A stretch of DNA of 64,000 nucleotides from Antitrichia curtipendula. Taxonomy: Eukaryota; Streptophyta; Bryopsida; Hypnales; Leucodontaceae. The stretch's first letter is position 1, and each line of letters begins with the position of its first letter. A program made the translations under genes and the position numbers. The stretch is from the NCBI GenBank assembly GCA_951230915.1, contig OX579638.1, positions 22,834,696-22,898,695 of the forward strand, written 5' to 3'. The notes beneath the pieces are model-generated. The model did no database searches, had not been told where the DNA came from, and saw nothing but the letters and a program-made list of their open reading frames with translations. Of this stretch, positions 50,801 to 62,880 are shown piece after piece.

Positions 50801-52560
50801 TTTTTTATAATATACTAAATTAGTTTCATTTCAAAATATTTGCAATACATACTATATAGTATATTATGGAAATGAAGGTGAAAAATAAAAATGATAAAAT
50901 CTTATACATTAGATTTATTTGTATAGATTTAATTATATATATACATTTTTTTTTTAAAATTTTATTTAAGTTGCACGTAGCTATTTATATAAAAAATTTC
51001 AAACCACATTTAAAAAAATAGGTGTACGGGATATATTGGCTTACAAAAATTAAGGTCTTTTGTATATGATTTAGGAACACCGCTTGGTCGTAGACACAAT
51101 GCTCCAGCAAAATGGTAACTTGATAATAATCTTTTTTACTTTTTGTTGATACTTGTAGAATTTAAATTTAAATTAAATCCATAAATTATATTTTTAGTTA
51201 ATTTTGAAAACCACTATTTTATGAATAGATTTATCAATTTTATTCTAAATGGTTTCATTTAATAACAAAATTAAAGTTTGGTACATTAACATTATTGATT
51301 AGTTAAGATAGAATATCCATGATGATTGCTAAGCAGTCACATATAGGTTTCAAGTCTTCTTTCCATTCTTTTATTTCACTCATAGCAAATTTGTGATGAA
51401 AGCCTTTAAAAAGAGGGAAGACTCTTTCAATGACTTCTACTAATTTATAAAAGTTTCACTTTCATTACAATGCTTTTGAAAAAAATACTAAACTAAGCCT
51501 AGATGTGTTAAACTATCCCTATTATAAAAGTGTTCATTTATTGATCATTAGTACTTGAAAGAATGTTTTATAAACATCTCACCTAATATTAAGTGACATT
51601 CAATTGTTTTAAAATATCCTTTTACATTATATTTAAAAAACATCCTTTCACAATCACAATTAAGAAAATTAAAATTAAAAAAATTTAATCATACAAAAAT
51701 TAGTTTAATGTTAATGATCGCACTAATATATATATTATAAAATTAAAATAGTTATTTATCTAATAAATTATAATAAAGACCTTAATTTTCAATGTATTAA
51801 TCATTTTACATGGATATATGATTATTTTTAAAGAAAAATATAAAATGTTTGGAATTTTACAATTTAAGTGCAATTGTAGGAGCTTAGTACTTTTTATCTA
51901 GGCCTAATATTCTAGTACCAAAGATTTGAGTAAATTCTAATACATGATTCTTTTACTTATTGTTTCAATATGATTATAAAATTTGATAGTAATTCAATAT
52001 GCTTATATGATTTTAGGTTTAGATTTATTCAATATGAAGTTTATAATTTTCATGTTTACAATAAAGGTATTCCATTTCGAAATTTATTAGAGACTCTTTT
52101 ATTGTATAAAGTTGGTTCACAAGTAAGTCCTTTCAATATAAGTTTTAAATCTAAATTTAAATATAAACATGCATGTTTATTTGTATTCTTATACATGCGC
52201 ACATATACTTTATATAGTAAAATTTATATAGTTAAATATATTACAATTTTTAAATATATTTTGTAATATTTAAATTAAATTTTTTTTTTTAACTTTAACT
52301 TTGAAATATAATAGGGTCTCATCTTATCCTTACGAATTGAACGTGAAAAGCACTTGAGAGAAATATTTAGGATAGGGGCAACAATAGTAATTCAATCAAA
52401 CATAAGAAGATATCTTGTGCAGAAAGGATTTGTGGTTTCACATCCATTAGAAGTTGTTGAAGTTATAAAAGATAAATATGAAGATGATGAAGATGATGGC
52501 GAAAGATTGAAGAAAAAAATATTGGCTAGATTGAAAGTATTGTTAATTACTGGTAGATGA
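44833..52560 (+). CDS. Four-domain voltage-gated cation (Ca2+-type) channel, 3' part: domains II-IV
   Basis: Visible exons: 44833-45397, 45512-45601, 45733-45887, 46129-46373, 46581-46707, 47152-48420, 48598-49572, 49901-50251, 50484-50770, 51022-51114, 52017-52122, 52315-52560. All introns are GT-AG, the phases agree, and 1502 codons precede the TGA. Exon 1 opens with a basic linker (VLLKKHKREQAF, then SFSRSLSRSLSS) as expected after a domain I S6, then a domain II S1. Domain II: S4 IRLLRFF, pore STGESW, S6 LINLIIAVILEQ. A ~300-residue Ser/Arg-rich II-III linker with RPRSS/RPRTS repeats follows. Domain III: S4 IRGTRFIPRIQGLR, pore CSTTDNW, S6 WLVIRLLIGVFIDQ. Domain IV: S4 LFRIFRIIRFLP, pore ATTLDNW, S6 IITNLFIAQIID. 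The tail has an EF-hand-like remnant (CTGYIGLQKL) and an IQ-like motif (VIQSNIRRYLV), then an acidic end. Product: plasma or organelle membrane channel. Filter residues E/D/D in II-IV fit Ca2+ better than Na+ selectivity. Closest class uncertain: CaV-like, fungal Cch1-like or algal; the SLFIF...RRF start of domain III recalls Cch1 (from memory). Codons are very AT-rich (30% GC in 90 bases at 48601). Confidence 0.85.
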
Positions 52561-53508
52561 TGATGTTTATAAGAGGTAAATCATCTTCATTTTTTTTGGT
52601 AAATTTTTCATACGCAAATTTGTATCTTTAATATCACATCATATTTATAAAAAAAACAATAATAAATATATAAATAAAACTTACTTTGATTATGTATGTT
52701 ATAATATATTTTTGCAGACTGAAAAAAAATTTGATATTGAAAATTGCATGAAGATGCATTTGATTTTTGCATTAAATCATATTGACTAGAGTAAATTTTA
52801 TCATCACTCCAAAGAATCAAACTAAGTGAAAAAAATTTGAATTTATAGTTAAGTTGTTTGATTTATGAAATACTCAAAATTTAAATCAAAGTATTACTCC
52901 TAGACTTGAAGTAGTTGCATTGAATTTTAATAAAGATTATTTTGAATCTTTTAAATGGAAGTTCAAAATATAAACAAGGAATTTATATTGTATTGAAATC
53001 TTGTTAAATAATGATCTTTGGCTTGAAAAAGGATGTCGGATGGATTTTACAAATATCATTTTGAAAGATTTGTTCCTATCTGGATTTTTTAATTGCAAGT
53101 ACTTAATATAATTTAATAATTAAAAAATCTTCTTTTTATTATTTTAAATACTGTCAAGTACAAAATCTTATTAATGTCAAAAGATTAATGATATATGCAT
53201 ATTTTTTTGGTAGAATTTAAAGTAGTGTTAACTATTAAATTTTGTGCACGTGAAAAGAGAAAATTAAGAAATAATTAGAAATTGTAACCTTGTTGTATTT
53301 ATATTTGCAAGCAGTTCCAAATCAATATAGTGTTTTAATTATTTATTTGATTTGAATTGCAAAATTTCAATAAAAATGAAAGATTTCTTTCTTCACTTTT
53401 ACTCCAATCCCGACTTCAATGTATCTAGAAGAAATAATTGAAGTGAACTTTATAAATGAGCATTCTTGTCATTGATATTATATTAAAAAAAAAATTAATT
53501 AATTAATT

Positions 53509-53552
<44 letters not shown>

Positions 53553-56459
53553 AAATAAATGGTGAATATAATTGGTGAATATATTATATATATATATAAT
53601 AAACAAATTGAAACATTGAATTGAGGGTGAGCTTGTGGCAAATCAAAATACAAAAACAACTATACTATTTGATCAAGCTACTAGAAAGGTGGTTCATTCA
53701 CCACATAATTCTCATGTGGCCTATTTAGCCCTTAAAGGACAATTATTTGTTGATTGTGCTGCTTCAAAAAAATTTGGACAATTTAGGCAATTTAGGCATC
53801 TTTGGAGCATCTTTTATTAAATCCCTCATTAGCTTCCAAAATTTGGCATGTATGTAATTAATATGATATGGCATAAAATTGTCAGATAGAAAAACGATTG
53901 TAGTTCTAAATTTACATTCCAAGAGAGTCAAACTTTGTTACCTATGCCGAAGCAATTTATAAAAACACACCTTTTCTTCTAACTTCAAACGCTATAATCT
54001 TGCAATCCATGAACTCAAAATTTTTATTTTTTGGAAAATATTTGACTCTATGTTTTGACCATTTGGATTTGAAAAAATAAACTCTATAGTGTAGAAAAAT
54101 CATCAAAAAAGGCTAGACAATGCACTTTACTACTTTATTTGAGTTCCTTGCATTTCTAGGTGATTTGGATTAAAGTTTATTCCTTGTTTGTTTCTAAAAT
54201 TTTGCACAACTATACCTAGCAAGATATATTAATGAATGGCATAAATCCTTGTTTTTGTGTGGAAATTTTTTAATAATAAAGAAGGTTTGAAGTCTACTGT
54301 CTTTATTCGGTAGTGTAAAAAAACCCTTTTTGTACAAACCCTATAAACGTTATAATTTTGCAATTCACAAGGTCAAATGGCTAAATTTTTTTACTTCACA
54401 TTGACATAATGGTTATAATACACTTTTGTATGATTGAGTTGATGATCTAGTTTTCTATTTTGGCTAATGTATCCAAAATTGATCTTGAAAAATAAACTTT
54501 GTTCTTTAGGGCTTAGTGCCAAAAAATAGTGTTGGATTGGTATATGTTTTTTGCAATCACTAATTAATGATTGATACATTAATATTGTGCTTATAAATAG
54601 CATATTTATTAAATATTAAGCATAAAAAATATGTTATATTATCAACAAATTACATGGCAATAATTTTGATTTTGATTTGTGGTGCAAAAATATATCCAAT
54701 TTTTAGGATTTTCCATTTTAATTGCTAAATGATGAATGTATGGCTAAATAATCCAAGAATTTATAAAATAGAAATACTTTGCATAATTTTCAATCAATAT
54801 AAACAAAGTATATTGAAGTATTTAATTTGTGTACAAGAGATTTTTTTCTATCTAGCATAACAACAAAATTTAAATATACATAGTAGTCTCAATATTAAGG
54901 AGGTGAAGACACTTGCTTAAAAACAATGTAACTTGGTTAAGTTATCAACTTCCAAGTAGGTCATTACAATGAAAAAAACATCATAATTAAGTAGTACTAA
55001 AAAGAATGATTGAGAAAAATAAAAATAAATAAAAATACTTGTTTAAAATTTCAGGGTTTCAAATCAAAGTCAAAATAATGAATGAATTCAAGGTCAAACT
55101 TTAAAAGAATGCAAATTTATCTATCTTTTCAATTCTTATTAATATTTGTACAATAAAAATTTATAAATATAGAGAACCTAAATTTTTTAATTCAAACTAA
55201 TTGGGAATCAAAAACTTCAAATTGGATTCATTGACTAATAAATTCATCAAATCAATAGTTATTAAGTTCACTAAAAAAAATTCAATCTATTTTCAAAATT
55301 TGAAGCATTTGTACATTGAAAATTGGTCTTTCCCATTGATTACCATCTAATGTAACCTTTATTGCCTGTAGCAATTACAACATGCGTTTAGTAAGGCCTG
55401 TTGCTAATGATGACATTAATGGAAATTCCTAGGAAAAAGTTGATAGTTTAAATACAACTCCATTGTGATTGAATGTTGTGCAATTGCTCTATAAGTATAA
55501 ATATCAACCCAATTCTAGATTGCTTGATACAATTATTGAGATCTTTGAAAAATCCATCCATGTAACTAGATATTTGCATCTATAATTGAAATAGTCTACA
55601 AATTTGGAACATCATTGTTAAATTATAAAATTAAAATCATTTAAAATTCTTTTAGTTGAAAGTATGAGTGATCCATAAAATAGAAATGGGGGGAATATCT
55701 AAACTTATTTATCCATACTTTACTTTGATTATAACTTGGTTCAATTCTTATTATTTTTTAATCAATCATTTGATAATATTATATTTTTACCTTTTGAGAT
55801 TATCTTAAAAACTTTACACATGCATGGTTGAGTCTACAATTATGGTACATAATCCAATTTTTTATAAGCTTCAAATGATAAATTTTGATAGTTGCCCTGT
55901 TGTTCGATAATTTTCAAAGCTTTATAAAAAATGTGAAATAAAAATTGGATTTTCATTAACATTTGTAGAAACCCTGTCATTCAAGTGATAAAAATGTGTC
56001 GTCTTTTCATCCAAACTTATAATACATTAATATAAAAACCAAGTTCATTACTTGCTTTATTAATTCTCTAATACTAAAGGTGTGTAGTTCTATCAAAAAA
56101 TGACCAATTCTTTCCAAAGATGGGTTTATGAGCACCAATCTCAAGTAAGATAGCCATCTTGTTTAGTGAAGTAGAAAAATTGTTGAATTACTTAAGTAAA
56201 TTCAATACAAGTTCTTCCCTCTTTAGCTCTATAATTTGATTAAGGAAACAACTCAATGAATTGAGAGACCATTTTAAAGGAGTACCAACTTGTAACTCTA
56301 GCTTTAGTTACAATTATATAAGCAACGAGCTTAGAAATTGGTTTCAAAATTTTGAGAATTTAAATGATAATATTAAGGCACTTATTGCCTCTTTTGAGCT
56401 CATTCTAACAAACTATCACAATGACAATGAGCTCAAAACAAGTTCTCATTATTAATTAT
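52561..56459. other. AT-rich 3' flank, no supported gene
   Basis: Should include the channel's 3' UTR. Contains (TA)n runs at about 53505-53550 and 53585-53600. A 61-codon plus frame at 53635 and others are short and featureless. Confidence 0.45.
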
Positions 56460-56720
56460 ATGTTTTAACCCTCCCTCCAACTATCGCAAGTTTTCATTTA
56501 AATCAAAATGATTATTTGTTTTAATTTGCCCCACCTTCTCTACCACCACCCTATTCGTATTTCTTAGAAAGTAGTTCCAATGCAATCAATATGAGATATA
56601 TCCATATTTGAATTCTTGAATTTGTATCCATATCTATATTTGTATTTTGTATCCATATCTATATCCATATTTGGACGGCCGAGATCGTTTGTTTGACATC
56701 CACGACCTTGTTTTTTTTCA
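56460..56720 (+). repeat. Third copy of the GTATCC-microsatellite repeat
   Basis: CCCTCCCTCC-type leader, AATATGAGATATATCC, then alternating GTATCCATATCTATATTTGTATTTT units at 56625-56675, as at 7.9 and 39.2 kb and in the same orientation. Confidence 0.45.
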
Positions 56721-56939
56721 AAAGATCGAGGGCATTGGAAGGGATGGAAAATCTTTTCTAAATTCAAATCAAGGATTGTTGATTTTTGGGGAGGAAGCAG
56801 GGTTGTCTTCCCAGACATCACGACACGTGATGTCCCCGATGTCACGCGACGTCCAATAGAGCCTCCGCGATGTTCAACAAAGTCAAACTTACCATTGACT
56901 TTTCCAAAAAAATTCTTTTGTTGCCCGGCCACTTGGATG

Positions 56940-57055
56940 CCATGTGGTGACCCCGTGGCACATTTATGGGTGATTGTAGGTAGGGGCAACCATGGGTAGG
57001 GGTAACCGTGGGTAGGGGTAACCGTGGGTAGGGGTGACTACGTCTAGGCAACCGC
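56940..57055. repeat. 16-bp tandem repeat GTAGGGGTAACCGTGG
   Basis: About four units from 56979 to 57040 with small changes, in a locally GC-rich island (56800-57080) that also repeats GATGTCAC/ACGTGATGTC words. No gene is supported: a minus frame across it is driven by the repeats. Confidence 0.7.
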
Positions 57056-57080
57056 GGGAACGTCGTGAACCCACAGTCGC

Positions 57081-58780
57081 CCCCTTTTTTTTTTTCTAGA
57101 TCTCTATTTTAAGTACTGGTCACTAGCAAGTGATTAGTATTTGAACTCTGAAAACGAGCTTATAGCAAAGTAGTAAAAATTATTTGATTCATATATCCAT
57201 ATTTTAGTTGGAGCTAGTTTGCCATGATAACAATTCCAATAGCAAAGTACTTTTTATAGAACCACTTCTTATGAAGGTACTTGTAGTTTATTCAAATACA
57301 TATGATTTACCAAATTAAATTATAGAACTTTACAGTATACATATACATATAATTTGACTTCTTAGGAGATTTTTCACAGCATGCGAATTTTTGATCAAGA
57401 TTCTCCTTTAACTAGTATTCATTAAAAAATTCAAGCATCCTAATAGCTGTACTATAGGCTATTATGCTTGGTTACACTTGGAAAATAAACTGTAATCATC
57501 ATGCTTTGTAATACAAACTAATTTCAACACAATCATTCCCTATAATGGATTTAATTAGTAGAATTAATTAGAAAGCACTCCATTTGACTAAGGCCTGTCG
57601 AAATGCTTGCATGTCTTTAAGTCAAATTAAAACAGGTAGACTAAGAGATCCTACTCACTAATGGTCAATTTATCAGATGTTGCATTTAAACATCTAACTA
57701 ACTTTGATTTCACATAATCAAGTGTTGAACTGGATGGATAGTTGGTTTGTCTTAAACGTAATTAAATCAAGTAAGTTAATGCCAATTGACACTACAGGTC
57801 ATGACACCCATGAGTTGTTTATGTTACATGACTAATACATGGCTCATCTGACATCAAGTTACTAATTGATCTAGAGCTTAGACAAGCATTTACACTGGGT
57901 TTTTTTATGACTACTAAAACACTAGTCATCCAAATACACTTAGCATGATCCATGTGCACTGCTGCACTCTCCTTGACACCTATCGATTTCTGAGCAAAAT
58001 TGTTGGCTTCTGACACTGAGCCCTTTTTATTGATTAACTCTGTATACTACAACCTTGTGTGGAGCAACGATAGCACGGGGACCTTCCGTGTGACACTCGA
58101 GCATTGGTGATCTTATTGCAGGTCGGATGTATTGAGCCCGACAACCAAGAAATGACGTTTGAAGGATATTTTGAAGATCTTAACAATGATCAACTATTGT
58201 ATGGTTAGGCCTATAAAAGGGAGTCGTGGCCACCAGCGTTGGTTAGAGGGTTGGTCAATCCTTTAATCAAGACAGATCATATAGAGTACGTTGCAACCAC
58301 TACATAACACATTTTCAAATTTTTGCAAATGGTGTGATACTTCTCTTGGACTTTGATTTTTTACCTCTAGTATACATCTAATAGACATGCTAAATGATTG
58401 TGTATTTTATTTTGTATGTTCAAAGTTACAAAATGAAAATATTGAAATAATTGCCTTCTAGTGCTTTTGGGGTGATTTACCTTTTTAGTAAAAAAGTGAA
58501 TTTAGTTGTGTGGTCAAATTTAATGACCAATGGATGGTAGTGTAGCCTTATAGTCAAGGCATAGGTTGAGGTTCACTTGACTTTTGTAGTTGAGGTGGAA
58601 AATAAGGTGGAGGATAAGGAGAACACTATTTATCTTCTTCCTTGTTGTCGGTTTAGAAGGCCTGAATGTTTGAGGAGTTGTAGTGTGTTGTATTTTGAGA
58701 ATTTCGGAATGAAAGTTGAAAGAGTTGTGTATTATGGTGTTGTATTTTCAAAAAGTTTTTTTTTTCTTGAATTGAAGTTG
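57081..58780. other. Intergenic, no supported gene
   Basis: Short frames only. The segment 58040-58260 is more GC-rich than its surroundings and resembles retroelement sequence in texture, but no LTR ends were found. Confidence 0.35.
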
Positions 58781-59150
58781 TGAATCAAGATTTGTACTAA
58801 TTTGAATGGAAGGAGGTCTGCTGCCTCATATGTAAAGGGGTAGAAACTTCAACCAGCCATAAAAGACGGAAATGTAATTAGTTTACAATGATAATTTGAG
58901 AGAGTGTGGAAAATTGTATTAGCTTTCCATGAAGTTATCATTCATTTAATTTGGAGTTTGTATAAGTGAGTTGTAAATGACGAACTGAAGAGGGATTCGT
59001 TGCCTTCAATTTTAGAGGCTAAAACTTTGACTGGCCATAAAACTTGGATAGAGTATTATAATGATTTGAAATCTGGATGAAAAATAGAAAATTGTATTAT
59101 CTTTCTAAAACGCTATCACTAATTTGATTTGGACTTTTGAAGCAACAGTG
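58781..59150. repeat. Two degenerate ~180-bp direct repeats
   Basis: Blocks ending in AACTTCAACCAGCCATAAAA (~58844) and AACTTTGACTGGCCATAAAA (~59024), each followed by a GAAAATTGTATTA..CTTTC segment, form two diverged head-to-tail copies. Confidence 0.5.
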
Positions 59151-59589
59151 GCACTTAATCAAAGTTCATCCAAAGAATTGGAATTGGAGGAAACATTGAA
59201 GACTAATCTTGTGTGTTGTAATTTGTGGCTTTGTCTTTTCCTGTAAACTTTATTGTTGCGGGTGATGTAGGTTAAGCCATTCTTTAGCCTCTTTTTGTGT
59301 TGTGGTGACAAAGTGGGATTTTTCATCCACATGGTCAAGACTTGCTTTGTTCTCACGGTGAGGTTGAGTTGATGACCAATGGACCGTAAATTAAAAAGTT
59401 TAGAATCCGTTTTTACCGATATTATCTCATGGTATACCATCAATTCTTTTCGTCCCGTATCCCGTAGTTTCTTATCCCTACCTTGACCCATGAGCCAACC
59501 TAGAGCCACACATGATAGGCCAACAAGGACTAGTTCTATAGCATTGTAGAAGATTTGAAGAACAAGATTCAAGATTTTACACAACTTCT

Positions 59590-60720
59590 TTTGTTCCTAA
59601 GCCATTATTGGTTGCAGCCAGGATTCTGTGATTTTCTAAAGCAAACTTCTCTCTACTCGACAATGTTATTATTGATGTAGAGATTGTGGACAAGGTCATC
59701 CTTAAGATTATCATTGATGACGTTAGTAGCATTAATGTCATGCCTCTAACTACCATGGAGAAGTTAAGACTTTCAATAACTAATCCCCCTGCATTCCATC
59801 TTAAGTGTGCTAATCAAAATACTTCAAAAAATTTGGGTAGGATTAAAGGCTTGATCGTCCATATAGGTGGAAGATTACAAAGTCACTTTTGAAGTAGTCA
59901 GGATGAAAAAAATTTGTGGAGGTTATCCTCTTTTGCTAGGTCGTAGATTCCTTGTAGAAATACCACTAATTGGGCTATAAAGACGCCTACTTTCACTTTT
60001 GGCCCCAAAACAAATTATACTAGAGTATTCATTCCATCTCAAGGTTTAGAATATGATGAAGATTGTCCATTTGAACCAATAAATTCTACACTTGTAACTC
60101 ATGCTAAGGCTAATGTTGACTTGGGGACAATTAAATATATAGATCCAAGATTGTACGACTACAAAGATGATGGCTCTTTTTTCAAGTGGCTAACTTCTCA
60201 TCCTTGCTTAGATGATGAAATTAAATAGACTTTATCGATACAATAGATTTGGATGATGAATTGTTAGATGAAGATTCACTAGGCCTTATAATACTAGTAG
60301 ATGAACTAATTGAAGAGGGAGCCTTTAACTTTGAGATAGATGGCACTCACTCAAATTGACAATTGGAATAAAGTCTTGACCAAAGAAATCATCTTAAATC
60401 CTTTTCCAAATATACGCCAAACTAATGACGGATTAGAAATTGGGATTGATATCCCATCATTTCCACAATTCTACTTGTGCCCACCAATTGGTATTATGGT
60501 CCTACCAAGTCAAGTCATATGCATTATGTTGACTATAAAGAAGTAGAGGTTGATGTACCCGAAAAAGTGGGCACAGAGTTATCGCAAGAGGAATTAAAAA
60601 TCTTTAAATAATTAATTTTAGAGTTCCAAGATATATTTGCATGGTCCTACACAAATCTTAAGGGAATTCCGTCCTATATTGCCACTAGAAGAAAGTGAGG
60701 GGTTTTACAACTACACTATG
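59590..60720 (+). pseudogene. Ty3/gypsy gag-pol relic (protease to RT start)
   Basis: Plus-strand pieces in order: a retropepsin-like region (FSLLDNVIIDVEIVD, IIIDDVSSINVMPLTTMEKL, 59640-59780), a continuation after a frame change (EVVRMKKICGGYPLLLGRRF, ~59890-59955), FGPK-like and CPFEP linker segments, and finally SQEELKIF, a stop, EFQDIFAWSYTNLKGIPS (~60580-60680), the conserved lead-in to gypsy reverse transcriptase. The expected D(S/T)G protease triad is replaced by DVS. Several stops and shifts; the rest of pol is missing. No LTRs were located. Family assignment is from recalled consensus patterns of plant Ty3 elements. Confidence 0.7.
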
Positions 60721-61347
60721 CAACTAGTTTTTCAATTGCATAGGACACTTGCGATTGGTTTGCGATTAGTGATAATCTGGAGACTTGTAGTTGTAGTGTA
60801 CATTCTAAAATCTAGGAAAAAGGTGTAGCAATTGCAAAAGTCACGCCTCGTGTGTGACTCATTTGTGACTTGTAGATTTGTAGATTTTAAAATATTAATC
60901 TCAATGATTTGTAGATTTCAAAATTTCATATCTACCTTCATCTAGATTTTTCAATTTCAGAATTATTTTTTTTTAGATTTTAAAATTTCAGAACTACTTT
61001 CTTCCTAGATTTCAAAAAATTCATAAATTGATATTTAATAGAATCCATTGGTTTAGGATACTTTAAAATTTTCATAGATTTAAAAAAAATTGGATTCTAA
61101 ATATTTTTTTATTTCCATAGATTGTAGAAAACTAGAAATCTATAAATTGCAAAAGTCTCAGAATTCTATCAATAAAATTCATTGCTTGACACTACAACAA
61201 CTTATAAGTCTTATATGTTCAACCTAATGATACTCTTTACATTGAATATGGGACAATTGATATAAGACAAATGAAAATGAATTTTGGAAGCAACTAGGAA
61301 ACAACTAGTGTACGACTTAAGAACAACTAGAAAACAACTAACTTTAC
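60721..61347. other. Intergenic, repeated AGATTT..AAAATTTC words
   Basis: Degenerate direct repeats of GTAGATTT(C/T)AAAAT at 60880-61080; no gene. Confidence 0.4.
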
Positions 61348-61349
61348 TA

Positions 61350-61503
61350 CTAGAAAATTCAGTATTTTTATTGATTTGGTTGCATTCATTTGGTTCACTT
61401 TTTTTTATCGATTTCTATCTAAATCAACAAATTACTCTCCAAATCAATAGAAAAGTGAATCAAATCTATGCAACCAAATCAATAGAAAAACTGAATTTTC
61501 TAG
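61350..61503. mobile_element. 154-bp TIR MITE with TA flanks
   Basis: Inverted arms CTAGAAAATTCAGT...TTGATTTGGTTGCA and their reverse copies; TA present at 61348-61349 and 61504-61505, as for Tc1/mariner-type MITEs. No coding. Confidence 0.65.
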
Positions 61504-61510
61504 TACTATC

Positions 61511-61829
61511 ATTACAAAAATATGAGGCCTCAACAAGGTCGTGAGTGCTGATTTTCGGGACCCGCGGGTGATATTACGGAAAAAAAAAAAAAAAAAAAAA
61601 AAAAACTTTTTTTTTTTGAGAAAAAATAATTTTTTTTTTTTTTTTTTCCCGAAAAAAAAAATTGAAAAGTGACGTCACGCTGATGTGGCGCTGACGTCAG
61701 CGCTAGCGTGGAACTTCGACCACGTCAGAATTTCAGTTTCTGAATTTTTTTTTTGAAAAAGAACTCCGTAGTATCACTACGGGGTCCAGGCTTAACAGCC
61801 TTCCGGAGGCCTCATATTTTTTGTAATGA
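61511..61829. mobile_element. ~319-bp element with ATTACAAAAATATGAGGCCTC inverted ends
   Basis: Left end ATTACAAAAATATGAGGCC (61511) and right end GGCCTCATATTTTTTGTAAT (61808-61827) are inverted copies apart from a one-base run difference. Interior holds A- and T-homopolymers (61580-61645) and a palindromic GTGACGTCAC..GCTGACGTCAGC block near 61670-61705. No clear target duplication. Confidence 0.5.
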
Positions 61830-62290
61830 GGAAACCAATGTCCGGGGAGTGCCGAGGCTTAGTTACGACCTAGCCGAAATTTTTGGAAGATTTCCGAATG
61901 ACATAGAAAACATTAGGATGAGATATCGGCCCCCAAAATGCCAAGTTAGAAAATCGTCCGGGTAGGATAAAAAAGTTCCGGCAATTTAACCGGCTCTTAT
62001 AATATTATTTAGGATTTTTATTGTTTAAATTTTATTTTTTTCGGCAGGCAACCGAAGGAAGGGGGGGTAGGGCAAAATTTTTATACATGGGAACTTAGGG
62101 AAGGGGGCTATTGGGCTACTGGGGATTTGGGGTAATGACTACTGACTAGTCACTAAGTGAGGTATCCAGGATTCCAGGTTACTGTTCAATGTTATTACTA
62201 TGGGAGTAATGAGACCAGGCGGCCAAGGCGCCAGGCAGGTTTTCAGAATTTGAATCATTTCATCACTTTCATGCTTTCATTCACTACTGT
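61830..62290. other. Intergenic, no gene seen
   Basis: Moderate GC, G-runs near 62060 and 62100. Nothing recognisable. Confidence 0.35.
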
Positions 62291-62880
62291 TGTTTTAGGG
62301 TTTGCGACTTTGCAATCATTCTTTGCGATCACTCTTTGCGTCACTCTTTGCGTCACTCTTTGCGATCAACAACAAGTGCGATACTGCGAATGTGCGATGC
62401 TGGCTAACTAAGGTGGGAACTGAGGTGCGAATTGTGGGGGCCGGCTAGCTTCCATTCTCCACATATTTTGCCTGACATCGAGTGCGGTCAGTAGTTCAGT
62501 ACGACTAGTGAGGTCTGTGCGACCATTGCGATCAGCAACCTCGATCAACAATTGGTGCGATCAATTGCAACCAGGGCTGAGGTGCAACCATAGACCATTG
62601 CGATCAGAGGTGTGATCTGAGACTTGCGACCTGCGAGCTAAGGTTTGCGAGTTGCGACCTGCGATTTGCGACCGGAGACTTGCGACCTGAGGCGCGACTT
62701 GCGACTTGAGGTGCGATCAGTGATCTGCGAGCTAGGTGCGAACTGAGGTGCGATCAGTGAGCTAGATGTGAACTGCGATCAATGATCTGTGCGATCAGGG
62801 CAAGGAGTCCTCTACTGACTCTACGTTCAGTGCGAGGAGCCGAGGACTGAGGTGTGGACTGCGATTGGTGCGAGCTATTT
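62291..62880. repeat. GCGA-rich degenerate repeat tract
   Basis: Begins with tandem ACTCTTTGCGTC units (62318-62362) and continues as ~500 bp of short words TGCGA, TGCGATC, TTGCGACC and GAGGTGCGA in irregular order, giving strand asymmetry (G over C). No frame survives across it. Confidence 0.65.

Noticed and set aside
56564..56989. 141-codon minus-strand frame
   Set aside because: Driven by the GTATCC microsatellite and the 16-bp tandem repeat; the composition is repetitive and no motif is seen.
59159..59584. 141-codon minus-strand frame
   Set aside because: No domain or splice support; lies opposite the upstream part of a plus-strand Ty3/gypsy relic, so probably an antisense chance frame.
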